A stretch of DNA of 13,703 bases from an uncultured Lachnospiraceae bacterium (GCA_937910785.1 CALDLG010000098.1:1-13703), one strand, 5' to 3'. Counted from the first letter of the stretch, positions 1 to 6,520 are shown. The notes: generated by a model from the letters alone, not told the origin. Numbers and translations are program-made.

Positions 1-1767
1 TTCCATCGCCGTTCTGACCGAATATTCCGTTGTGAAAACAGTATCCCGCGGCGTCTCCGCGAACTGACCCAGAAAGGCAAAGTTGACGCATCCGTCCGGA
101 ATAACATCCGGCCGGTCTCCCTTTGTTCTTGGCATGAAAAATGCGGTGATATAAGGCATCATCGTCGGCACGCAGACCGCGCTGTTTTCCGCAAGCTCCG
201 GTATCTCCTCAACCGGAACGCCAAGATGATACAGCCATTCCTCGGTAATCTCCTTTCCGGTGCAGTCCCGCATCGGCTTTTTCACATAGTCGCCCGGCAC
301 ATCGGTAAATAACCCGTACACCCATACACATACTTTGCCGGGGTCCTGCTCTTTAAACTGTCCCTGTCTGTTGATCGTCCAGCTCATCAGCCAACGGGAA
401 TCCTGACAGCTCACGATGCCTCCCGTTACCACCCTGCCGCTTTTCGGATCGCGTTTGCAGATATTGGTGATATAGGGAAGAATCCTGTCATCCAGCGTGG
501 TAATGGTTGCGGATTCCCAGTTGGTCTTGGAAATATCCGAACAGAACTTCTCCGGACGCCCGAAAGAAGGGTCCTGCTTCGCGATATTCTTCCACAGATT
601 CCAACAGCCGCTTGTGCGGACTTCCGCGTCGCCGTTCGGCGCATGGTTCTGATCGCCATAAACGGTTCCTTCCGTACAGCTTCCGTTCGTCACGAAAACG
701 AAGTCGTTTTCCGTCAGGACGATTCCCTTTTCCACGCCTCTTACCCTGCATTCAATCGCCGTCGCCACTTTCTTATCGTCTTTGATATCGAAGATCACAT
801 TCGTCACTTCCGTTCCGAACTGAAAGTCCACCCCCGCTTCCTCCAGATATTTCTGCATCGGAAGGATCAGCGATTCATACTGATTGTATTTCGTAAATTT
901 CAGGGCGCTGAAATCCGGAAGTCCCGCGATGTGATGAATAAACCGCTGAAAATACAGCTTCATTTCCAGGGCGCTGTGCCAGTTTTCAAAAGCGAACATC
1001 GTTCTCCAGTACAGCCAGAAGGTAGAATCAAATACCTCTTCGTCAAAAACATCCTCGATCGTCTTGTCATATAAATCCTCATCCTTCGTCATGAAAAGCT
1101 TCACGATTTCCATGCAGCCCTTCTGGCTCAGGTTAAATTTTCCGTCCGTATGCGCGTCTTTTCCCCGGTCACAGGTTGCCCGGCACAGAGAATAGTTGGG
1201 ATCGCGCTTATTCAGCCAGTAATACTCATCCAGAACGGATGCTCCCGGAATTTCCAGCGAAGGAATGCTGCGGAACAGATCCCACAGACATTCGAAATGA
1301 TTCTCCATCTCTCTTCCGCCCCGCATTACATATCCGCGGGCCGGATCATATATGCCGTCACAGGCGCCGCCCGCGATCTCCATCGCCTCCAGAATATGAA
1401 TGTGGGAACCCGGCATCTGCCCGTCTCTTACGAGGAAACACGCGGCGGCTAAAGACGCAAGACCGCTTCCGACAATATAGGCATTTTTTTCATCCACACG
1501 CTCCGGCTTCTCCGGTCTGGCAAAAGCTTCGTAATTTCCGTTACTGTAATAAATTCCCTTGCTGTTCTTACTGTTCTTTCCAAGCTCGGTATTCCGGTAA
1601 TCTCCTACCTCCGTGTATTTTCTTTCTCTTCTTTTCCCGACGGACTTTCCTTCTTTTCCATTCTCTCCATCCGCCTTCTGGCTCTTTCTTTTCTTATTTG
1701 CGACAAGCGCTGCGGCGCCTGCTCCCGCCACGACCGCAACGCCAAGTTTCGTACTCCTTTTTACCAT
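1..1767 (-). CDS. ohyA: Oleate hydratase (FAD-binding), 3' end outside window
   Basis: The first 589 codons read open to base 1, so the C-terminus is missing. The family adds water across the cis-9 double bond of oleate and related unsaturated fatty acids, giving 10-hydroxy acids, and is linked to fatty-acid tolerance. Residues 72-85 (YYSNGNYEAFARP) match the usual N-terminus of the family. The FAD-binding glycine motif VGSGLASLAAA lies at 99-109. GGREMEN at 150-156 contains the expected catalytic Glu (E153 by collinear counting against the S. aureus enzyme), and the catalytic Tyr probably falls at Y272. FTTEYSVRTAME at 578-589 is the conserved late motif. About 70 extra N-terminal residues precede the usual start, with a hydrophobic stretch at 8-23 followed by Lys/Arg-rich sequence. 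The ATG at 1767 has GGAGG six bases upstream. It lies downstream of a TetR gene and has its own promoter. Confidence 0.96.
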   Translation of the reverse strand, partial: MVKRSTKLGVAVVAGAGAAALVANKKRKSQKADGENGKEGKSVGKRRERKYTEVGDYRNTELGKNSKNSKGIYYSNGNYEAFARPEKPERVDEKNAYIVGSGLASLAAACFLVRDGQMPGSHIHILEAMEIAGGACDGIYDPARGYVMRGGREMENHFECLWDLFRSIPSLEIPGASVLDEYYWLNKRDPNYSLCRATCDRGKDAHTDGKFNLSQKGCMEIVKLFMTKDEDLYDKTIEDVFDEEVFDSTFWLYWRTMFAFENWHSALEMKLYFQRFIHHIAGLPDFSALKFTKYNQYESLILPMQKYLEEAGVDFQFGTEVTNVIFDIKDDKKVATAIECRVRGVEKGIVLTENDFVFVTNGSCTEGTVYGDQNHAPNGDAEVRTSGCWNLWKNIAKQDPSFGRPEKFCSDISKTNWESATITTLDDRILPYITNICKRDPKSGRVVTGGIVSCQDSRWLMSWTINRQGQFKEQDPGKVCVWVYGLFTDVPGDYVKKPMRDCTGKEITEEWLYHLGVPVEEIPELAENSAVCVPTMMPYITAFFMPRTKGDRPDVIPDGCVNFAFLGQFAETPRDTVFTTEYSVRTAME

Positions 1768-1825
1768 ATGAATCCTCCATTCTCACTTCATCCAATCCGG
1801 TGATCATATGAAATCTCCAAACTGT

Positions 1826-1846
1826 CTGTGAACTTTATTTTCACAG
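1826..1846. promoter_or_regulatory. Candidate TetR operator in the ohyA promoter
   Basis: A perfect 7-bp inverted repeat CTGTGAA-N7-TTCACAG spans 21 bp. It starts three bases downstream of the -10 box and covers the expected transcription start, a position where a bound repressor would block initiation. The adjacent TetR-family gene makes its product the obvious candidate ligand-responsive repressor. The repeat is seen directly; binding by this regulator is inference. I found no second copy in the tetR promoter. Confidence 0.55.
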
Positions 1847-1848
1847 TG

Positions 1849-1877
1849 ATCTTAGCGCAGAATTTTCCCGGCTTCAA
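1849..1877 (-). promoter_or_regulatory. Predicted sigma-A promoter of ohyA
   Basis: Read on the minus strand there is a -35 box TTGAAG (1877-1872), a 17-base spacer and a -10 box TAAGAT (1854-1849). Transcription would start near 1842, giving a leader of roughly 75 bases before the ohyA start codon. The promoter lies after the tetR terminator, so ohyA is probably transcribed separately from tetR. Confidence 0.7.
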
Positions 1878-1881
1878 TTAA

Positions 1882-1915
1882 CAAAAAAAGAGCGGTGATA
1901 AAAAACTTATCACGC
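1882..1915 (-). terminator. Intrinsic terminator of the tetR gene
   Basis: On the minus strand a stem formed by GTGATAA and TTATCAC (1907-1913 with 1895-1901), extended by GC pairs around a one-base bulge, is followed by a seven-T run (1889-1883). The tetR stop TGA and an adjacent in-frame TAA lie inside the stem. Confidence 0.75.
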
Positions 1916-2476
1916 ACGCCCTTTTGTTAAAAAATTATGTATGGAATTTTTCACGCTGCCGCTTACCGTAATGCTCATTTTCTCCACAATGTCCTGATAA
2001 TCCGCCTTCATCCCCTGCTTAACCCAGTCTAACATAATTCCGACGAAGCTGTATTTATAGAAATTCGCGATAAATTTTTTCTCGTCTTCCGCAATCCGGA
2101 CATCGGCCGCCTGCTCTTCCACCACGTCCATAATCAGTTCATAGGTGAGCCTGTACAGATAATTTTCGATCTGTTCGCGGCTGACGGAATGATAGACGTT
2201 AATGACAAAGGTTTTATTCTCAAGCACCGCTTCAAAAATCTGCTTCAGACCTTCCTGCCAGCTGTCATAAGTCTTTTTCCCTTCCAGCGCCCGCGTGGCA
2301 TCTTCCAGGCAGATCCATTCAACCAGATCATAAATATCCCTGAAATGATAATAAAAAGCCATCCGGCTGATACCGCAGTCGGAAGTTAAATCGTTAATCG
2401 TTACTTTATCCAGTGGTTTCTGTAACAGAAGCTTCTTTAAAGACGCTTCCAGCGCATACTTCGTCATATTGGACAT
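1910..2476 (-). CDS. TetR/AcrR-family transcriptional regulator
   Basis: A 188-residue one-component repressor. The N-terminal helix-turn-helix covers about residues 25-48 (VTINDLTSDCGISRMAFYYHF), including the typical FYYHF end of the recognition helix. The C-terminal helical ligand-binding part (about 60-188) is of the short type seen in many Firmicutes TetR regulators. A TTG at 2506 would add ten residues, but the ATG at 2476 has GAGGAA seven bases upstream, and homologous starts usually begin close to the first helix, so I use that ATG. It precedes ohyA in the same direction, separated by its terminator and the ohyA promoter with its inverted repeat. Control of ohyA in response to free fatty acids is the simplest inference; the ligand cannot be read from sequence. 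Confidence 0.92.
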   Translation of the reverse strand: MSNMTKYALEASLKKLLLQKPLDKVTINDLTSDCGISRMAFYYHFRDIYDLVEWICLEDATRALEGKKTYDSWQEGLKQIFEAVLENKTFVINVYHSVSREQIENYLYRLTYELIMDVVEEQAADVRIAEDEKKFIANFYKYSFVGIMLDWVKQGMKADYQDIVEKMSITVSGSVKNSIHNFLTKGRA

Positions 2477-2544
2477 GGGACCGTTCCTCGCCTGTAAAAT
2501 AATCAATGCTCCTGATATCGCAAAAGGCGCACTCTTCTGCGCTT

Positions 2545-2553
2545 ATTATAACA
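2545..2553 (-). promoter_or_regulatory. Extended -10 promoter of tetR
   Basis: The minus strand reads TGTTATAAT, an extended -10 element (TG-N-TATAAT) with a perfect -10 hexamer. No convincing -35 box lies 17 bases upstream (GCTGAA), which is usual for extended -10 promoters. Transcription would start near 2538. Confidence 0.6.
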
Positions 2554-2594
2554 CAAATCCTGTCTTTTTCAGCCTTTATTTTTAAAAGACAATG

Positions 2595-2603
2595 TGTTAT
2601 TCT
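2595..2603 (+). promoter_or_regulatory. Candidate extended -10 promoter of the 66-codon gene
   Basis: The plus strand reads TGTTATTCT, an extended -10 with a weaker hexamer; an overlapping TATAAA at 2603-2608 is an alternative. It faces away from the tetR promoter, and the sequences just upstream of the two boxes mirror each other. The leader would be about 60 bases. Confidence 0.4.
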
Positions 2604-2669
2604 ATAAAGCAACCAATATCAATGACGTTATCGCATCATACCCACAAATACGGACGAGGAGGAACCCTT

Positions 2670-2870
2670 ATGGAAAGACTGGAAGCGTTTGAGCAAATGT
2701 TATCCGCCGTTTTGGAGAATTACCGTACAACCATCCATAAAATGGAACAGCTGAAAGCCGCCGGAAAAATCAAATCCGCGACCTACCGACAGCTTATGGG
2801 GACAAAAATGATGTATCAGAACATGCTGTCCCTGTACAGGCTCTACGACCTGCTGCCGCCGGAAACGTAA
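2670..2870 (+). CDS. Small hypothetical protein, 66 aa
   Basis: I do not recognise this protein. The ATG at 2670 has a near-perfect AGGAGG seven bases upstream, which is strong evidence that it is translated. The frame is open further upstream to 2592, but that region overlaps the predicted promoter and lacks a ribosome binding site. The product is predicted almost fully helical and charged (MERLEAFEQMLSAVLENY at the start, then Lys/Met-rich helices and a C-terminal LYRLYDLLPPET), with no signal peptide, membrane segment or cysteine pair. It is divergent from the TetR gene and ends six bases before the convergent phosphoesterase gene. A small cytosolic helical-hairpin protein is all that can be said. 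Confidence 0.8.
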   Translation: MERLEAFEQMLSAVLENYRTTIHKMEQLKAAGKIKSATYRQLMGTKMMYQNMLSLYRLYDLLPPET

Positions 2871-2876
2871 ATTTCG

Positions 2877-3629
2877 TCAGATTCCCATCTTCATCATAAT
2901 TCCGTCCGCATCCACGCCCGGATGCGTCAGATACAAACGGCAGATCTGCTCTGCCAGTTCTTCGCTGATGCCGTTCTTTTCCGCGATCGCCCGAACCGGC
3001 CTGCCCCTGTCCGTATCCCTCATCGCGGAAATAATAATCTGCCTGATGTTCTCCGGGAGTCTTTCCGGCTCCTGGATTTTGTCTGCAGCCGTCCCCGGCT
3101 GCTTCTGCGAAATCTCTATTTTTTTCACCCGCCAGAAACTTTTCCGTTCAGCCACGTCCGCAGCCTCTGTTCCCGCTTCCGGATTCACGCTGTCTGCGGC
3201 TTCTGCGCCGGCATCCCCTTCCACCTCCAGAACCGCCATCGTAATCGGCTGTGTAAACCGCCTCGGCCCGCAGCTTCCCGGATTTAAGAAGAGCCTTCCG
3301 TCGGCATATTTTTCTTCATATTTATGGGAATGCCCATAAATAACGATATCCGCCCCGCCTGCATCCTTCGGTATCTGCTTTCTGCTGTGGGCCATAAAGA
3401 AATGAATTCCATAAAGCTTAAAGGACAGTGTTTCCGGAAGCTTTCCGGCCCATTCCTTATCGTTATTACCCCGGACGGCGAACACCGGAGCAATTTCCGT
3501 CAGCTCATCCAGTATTTTCTGCCGGTTGATGTCCCCTCCATGCAGAATCGCATCACAGCCCCTCAGAATTTCAAGCACCTCCGGGCGCAGCAATCCATGC
3601 GTATCCGAAAGAACCGCTATTTTATTCAT
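2877..3629 (-). CDS. YfcE/MJ0936-type metallophosphoesterase with C-terminal extension
   Basis: A 250-residue cytosolic phosphodiesterase of the calcineurin-like superfamily. All metal-site motifs are visible: SDTHG (D9, H11), HGGD (D33), GNND (N55), MAHSR (H81) and GHSH (H100, H102), ending with NPGSCGPRR at 116-124. The usual YfcE-like domain would end near residue 136. Here it continues with an Ala/Glu-rich linker (about 137-190) and a compact helical tail (about 190-250) that resembles a helix-turn-helix in layout (RAIAEKNGISEELAEQICRL) and ends in HPGVDADGIMMKMGI. The ATG at 3629 follows an AGGCAGGG ribosome binding site; an upstream TTG frame would add 22 residues unlike the family start. 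It lies 71 bp after the M56 gene in the same direction and may be co-transcribed with it. Physiological substrate unknown. Confidence 0.9.
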   Translation of the reverse strand: MNKIAVLSDTHGLLRPEVLEILRGCDAILHGGDINRQKILDELTEIAPVFAVRGNNDKEWAGKLPETLSFKLYGIHFFMAHSRKQIPKDAGGADIVIYGHSHKYEEKYADGRLFLNPGSCGPRRFTQPITMAVLEVEGDAGAEAADSVNPEAGTEAADVAERKSFWRVKKIEISQKQPGTAADKIQEPERLPENIRQIIISAMRDTDRGRPVRAIAEKNGISEELAEQICRLYLTHPGVDADGIMMKMGI

Positions 3630-3700
3630 ACGATAACCCTGCCTTTCTCTCAGACTGCTTACTTTGCCGCCAAATCGCTTACAGCGCAGGCACAAATTCG

Positions 3701-5317
3701 TTAACCATTTTTCAACATGTAGTAAAAATCGTCCCTTTTATCTTCTTTGGCCCTTTTCATCAATGCTCTTCTTTCCGCATCTGACAGCTCTCCTGCCGCA
3801 ATGGAGAAAAAGTCAATATCATCGTTTTCATAGCATCGTTCCAGAAAATCCGCCACATAATCCGTTCCCATTTCCGATATGATAATAGAAAATAAACCTA
3901 TTTTATCTTCCGTGTAACTCTTTTCGCAGTACGCTCTCTTTTCCTCCTCCGGTAACAGCTCCACCACGGCGCTGAAATCCGCTATACGCTCCTCTTCAAA
4001 GGCCCCTCTTGCAAAATCTCCGATTTCCTCCGGCGGCAGATAAATGATTCTGACAATATATGGCCGTTCCAGCTCCAGACCAAACCTTGATCTTGCGGTC
4101 TTCTTTATTTCCCCAAGCAGGTTTGTGGTAGCTGCCATCGCCCCGGCATCTTCCAGCCATTCTTCCGCCTCATGGGAAAAACAGACGCTCATCCGGTTCT
4201 GATCTTCCAGTAAAATCTCCGTATGAACACCGAATTCCGCATCCTCCTTTGGCAGATTCCAGCCGTATTCGATCAGATAGGGCTCTTCATAGCTGGTTCT
4301 CTGATAATAGGAGTAATGATCATTCACATCATCGGCTTTCCCCGATGCTTCCTCACCGTCCTCCTGTCTTTCATCGACCGGATCTTCCGCCTTCACTTCT
4401 ATCTGTACGTCCTTATAATCCGCCTCCAGTCCGGCTGCCTTATCTTCCGACAAAATTCCTTCGAAGACCGCCGCCGTTACGCCGGCCTTCCGAACCAGCG
4501 CCGCTTCCGACTCGGAAATCCGGCCCTGATCCACCGCATCCTGACACTGACTCTCCAATTCGTTCATAAAGTTAAACAGGATGGAAGGATATCCGAAACT
4601 GAAAGTCGTATATCCGGATTTTTTCACCAGCACAATACCGAAACCGCCCGTCGTACCGCCCGTCGGCCTGTCGCCGATAGAAGCTCCTTCGGTGAGAATA
4701 TAATATGTGTTCGCGTTTTCATCATAGAGAAGTCTGTAATCATCGTCCTTCCACTCCGCGTTCTGCAGAGTCTGCGCCTCCTCCTCACTGATCTGTACCG
4801 CCTCTTTTAAACCGGAATGCTCCTGCGCCGCAGGGTTATTCTCAAGAACCGGCCCTCTCTGTCCCGCATAAGCGCCCGCATAGGCCCCGATCCCTGAAAA
4901 AAAGAAGCATAGCAATGCGGTCAGCGCCATCGTCAATGCGATCACCGTTTTCGATTTTTTCTGATAATCCATAATTGCACCAAGCCTTTCTATTAATTGT
5001 TCCGCCCCTTCCGTCAAAGTAATGGACGCCAACGGATTCTGATAGTTTTCCCCTCTTTTCAGAAAAGAAAGCAGCGTATCCCCATACTCCTTCCTTTCCC
5101 ACGCATCCAGCGTGCCGATAACTTTCTCGTCGCAGGAAAGCTCACACCGTTTACTTACCTCTTTTCCAAGCATCCGGACAACGGGATTGAACCAATGGAT
5201 GCAGATCGTAATCTGAACGAGCCATTTATAAAACATGTCAAAATATTTAAAGTGCACGAGTTCATGCGTGAAAATGCAGGTAAGCTCCTTTTTAGTCATT
5301 TTCCTGTCCGGTATCAC
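3701..5317 (-). CDS. M56 BlaR1-like protease, C-terminal fragment of disrupted gene
   Basis: This frame holds the catalytic half of a BlaR1/MecR1-type receptor. The zinc-protease motif HELVH is at residues 18-22, followed by the family stretch MFYKWLVQITICIHWFNP and the third-ligand motif CELSCDE at 58-64. A membrane segment lies at about 122-150, and after it an extracellular part of almost 390 residues, acidic and without a recognisable penicillin-binding domain. The sequence just before the annotated GTG reads FRPRIV in the same frame, so the fragment continues the family pattern FRPRIVIPDRK and the GTG is probably not a native start. It overlaps the stop of the N-terminal fragment as GTGA, but no ribosome binding site stands before it. 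If translated alone it would lack the first membrane helices. Confidence 0.85.
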   Translation of the reverse strand: MIPDRKMTKKELTCIFTHELVHFKYFDMFYKWLVQITICIHWFNPVVRMLGKEVSKRCELSCDEKVIGTLDAWERKEYGDTLLSFLKRGENYQNPLASITLTEGAEQLIERLGAIMDYQKKSKTVIALTMALTALLCFFFSGIGAYAGAYAGQRGPVLENNPAAQEHSGLKEAVQISEEEAQTLQNAEWKDDDYRLLYDENANTYYILTEGASIGDRPTGGTTGGFGIVLVKKSGYTTFSFGYPSILFNFMNELESQCQDAVDQGRISESEAALVRKAGVTAAVFEGILSEDKAAGLEADYKDVQIEVKAEDPVDERQEDGEEASGKADDVNDHYSYYQRTSYEEPYLIEYGWNLPKEDAEFGVHTEILLEDQNRMSVCFSHEAEEWLEDAGAMAATTNLLGEIKKTARSRFGLELERPYIVRIIYLPPEEIGDFARGAFEEERIADFSAVVELLPEEEKRAYCEKSYTEDKIGLFSIIISEMGTDYVADFLERCYENDDIDFFSIAAGELSDAERRALMKRAKEDKRDDFYYMLKNG

Positions 5318-5946
5318 AATCCGGGGTCTGAAATTCTCAGCCCTTCCTCCGCTTCTGCCAAAAGATTCAGCTCCTCCGGATCGGAAACCTCCGCATTGCC
5401 TTTTCGCAAAAACTGCATATAGCTTTGATAAACCGTTATTTTATGAATCAGCAGTCCAAAAGCCCCTGCCGCCCACAGGGCAGTCAGCAAAAAGGGCAGT
5501 GTTCCCGCCCCGAAGGCATTTTCTTCCCCGATAACTGCCGGCGTACCGGCCTCCCCGGCATTCTCTTTCCCGGTGTCTGCCGGCGTACCGGCCTCTCCGG
5601 CATTCTCTTTCCCGATCACCGCCGGCGTCTTTTGCTCCACCGCATCTCCTGTTCCCATGCGTTCCGGCGCTTCGGCGCTGACCTCATCTCCTGTTGCGGC
5701 ATCCTCTTCTGCCCCGGCGCTCCGCGCTGTTTCTATGGCTTCTTCAACGCTTCGAAACACTTCGCCCACCAGCGTATGGGAAAAGGTGACCGGAATCAGG
5801 AACCGCGCGATGACGATCAACCAGATATAATACTGCCAACGATGGCTGAGTCGGTTCCGGCAAAGCCGAACGGTCAGAAAAACAATTCCAAACAAAAAAG
5901 CGCCGGATACGGAAAGCGATAACAATATTTTAATAAATTCTTCCAT
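5314..5946 (-). CDS. M56 BlaR1-like receptor, N-terminal fragment of disrupted gene
   Basis: This frame encodes the membrane-anchored front half of a BlaR1/MecR1-type sensor. Hydrophobic helices lie at about residues 7-28 and 40-56 (counting from the start used here), followed by a long Ala/Glu/Gly-rich loop that includes three 14-residue repeats, then a third helix at about 150-172 and a charged stretch NLLAEAEEGLRI. The frame then stops after the unrelated residues SDPGL, exactly where the family continues to its SP-x-x-x-G-x-F-x-P segment. The start is ATG 5946, six bases after a GGGGGG ribosome binding site; the ATG at 5952 would sit directly on that site. It follows the blaI-type gene by 83 bp in the same direction. 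The protein made is probably a nonfunctional, protease-less anchor. Confidence 0.85.
   Translation of the reverse strand: MEEFIKILLSLSVSGAFLFGIVFLTVRLCRNRLSHRWQYYIWLIVIARFLIPVTFSHTLVGEVFRSVEEAIETARSAGAEEDAATGDEVSAEAPERMGTGDAVEQKTPAVIGKENAGEAGTPADTGKENAGEAGTPAVIGEENAFGAGTLPFLLTALWAAGAFGLLIHKITVYQSYMQFLRKGNAEVSDPEELNLLAEAEEGLRISDPGL
5503..5628 (-). repeat. Three 42-bp tandem repeats in the M56 linker
   Basis: Units at 5628-5587, 5586-5545 and 5544-5503 encode TPAVIGKENAGEAG, TPADTGKENAGEAG and TPAVIGEENAFGAG. The first two agree at about 37 of 42 bases; the third is more diverged. They sit in the loop between the second and third membrane helices, remain in frame, and are the sort of repeat that changes copy number by replication slippage. 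Confidence 0.85.
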
Positions 5947-6029
5947 CTTCATCCCCCCTTAAACACGGTTTTCCGCCGCATCAGCGATACTGACAGCTTC
6001 TCTCCATATGCCGCCCATACGGCAATCCG

Positions 6030-6404
6030 TCACTGAGAAGAACGTTTTTCCCAGAATGCCTCTATTTCTTTCAGTTCTTCCGTCGAAAGAATCTCCTGTT
6101 GCAACAGCGTGGAAACAAGCCCGCTGACGTTCCCTTCATATACCCTGTTCAAAAAGGTCTGCGTCTGCTTCGCCTGATATTCCTGTTCCTCAACAACAGC
6201 CCGATACTCGTTGCGCCGGCCGATTTTACTGGTCTTTAGAAAATTTTTTTCCACCAGACGCGAAAGCAGCGTGAGCACGGTATTCTTTTTCCATCCGCTC
6301 CGCTCCTTTTCCAGTTCCTCCATTATATAAGAATATAATGCGGTTCCGCCGTTTTTCCAGATAATTTTCATCAAAACCAGTTCCGATTCTGAAATCTGCT
6401 GCAT
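6030..6404 (-). CDS. BlaI/MecI/CopY-family transcriptional repressor
   Basis: A 124-residue winged-helix repressor of the type that pairs with M56 receptors. The winged-helix domain spans about residues 3-72, with the family patterns SESELVLMKIIW, the recognition region KKNTVLTLLSRLVEKNFL and the wing KIGRRNEYRAVV. The C-terminal dimerisation helices (about 78-124) include the stretch around residues 95-102, where related repressors are cut during induction. ATG 6404 has AGGGGG about seven bases upstream. It is the first gene of the unit, followed by the M56 gene, and its own promoter carries two operator-like sites, so autorepression is likely. With the partner protease broken, this repressor may no longer be inducible, or may answer to another M56 protein elsewhere. 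Confidence 0.93.
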   Translation of the reverse strand: MQQISESELVLMKIIWKNGGTALYSYIMEELEKERSGWKKNTVLTLLSRLVEKNFLKTSKIGRRNEYRAVVEEQEYQAKQTQTFLNRVYEGNVSGLVSTLLQQEILSTEELKEIEAFWEKRSSQ

Positions 6405-6442
6405 ATTTTTCCCCCTTTCCTGTTTATCCTCCCGCCCTTATA

Positions 6443-6482
6443 CTAACACTATGTAGGCTATGTTTATACTAACATCGTGTAG
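6443..6482. promoter_or_regulatory. Twin BlaI-type operator sites
   Basis: Two imperfect dyads, CTACACGATGTTAG (minus strand, 6482-6469) and CTACATAGTGTTAG (6456-6443), are spaced 26 bp centre to centre. Each is embedded in a roughly 20-bp direct repeat that also includes GTATAA. Both contain the TACA...TGT halves typical of BlaI/MecI operators. One lies in the promoter spacer and the other around or just after the transcription start, an arrangement that fits autorepression. Binding is inferred. Confidence 0.6.
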
Positions 6483-6494
6483 GCCTGCTGTCAA
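6466..6494 (-). promoter_or_regulatory. Predicted promoter of the blaI-M56 unit
   Basis: The minus strand shows a consensus -35 TTGACA (6494-6489), a 17-base spacer and a -10 TAGTAT (6471-6466). Transcription would start near 6459, giving a leader of about 55 bases before blaI. One operator-like site overlaps the spacer and -10 box. Confidence 0.7.
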
Positions 6495-6520
6495 GAAAAA
6501 ACTTTTCATTTCCTGTTACC

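Larger units (their letters stand above)
3701..5946 (-). pseudogene. Composite: frameshifted M56 BlaR1-like receptor gene
   Basis: Taken together the two fragments form one BlaR1-like gene broken near 5330. The N-terminal frame ends as EEGLRI then runs out of frame, while the -1 frame resumes as FRPRIVIPDRK. About 20 residues that normally link these two points, including the SP-x-x-x-G part of the conserved motif, are found in no frame. A small deletion whose length is not a multiple of three explains both observations. A sequencing error alone would explain the frameshift but not the missing residues. Both halves otherwise keep long open frames, so the event is probably recent. Confidence 0.7.

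Noticed and set aside
1176..1811. Long plus-strand open frame of 211 codons
   Set aside because: It is antisense to ohyA and its regulatory region, with His/Pro/Ser/Arg-rich low-quality translation and no ribosome binding site.
2477..2506. TTG start adding ten residues to the TetR regulator
   Set aside because: The ATG at 2476 has a better placed GAGGAA, and the extra residues do not fit the family start.
5300..5345. Programmed -1 frameshift joining the two M56 fragments
   Set aside because: No canonical slippery heptamer is present, and frameshifting would still leave about 20 conserved residues missing, which fits a deletion better.
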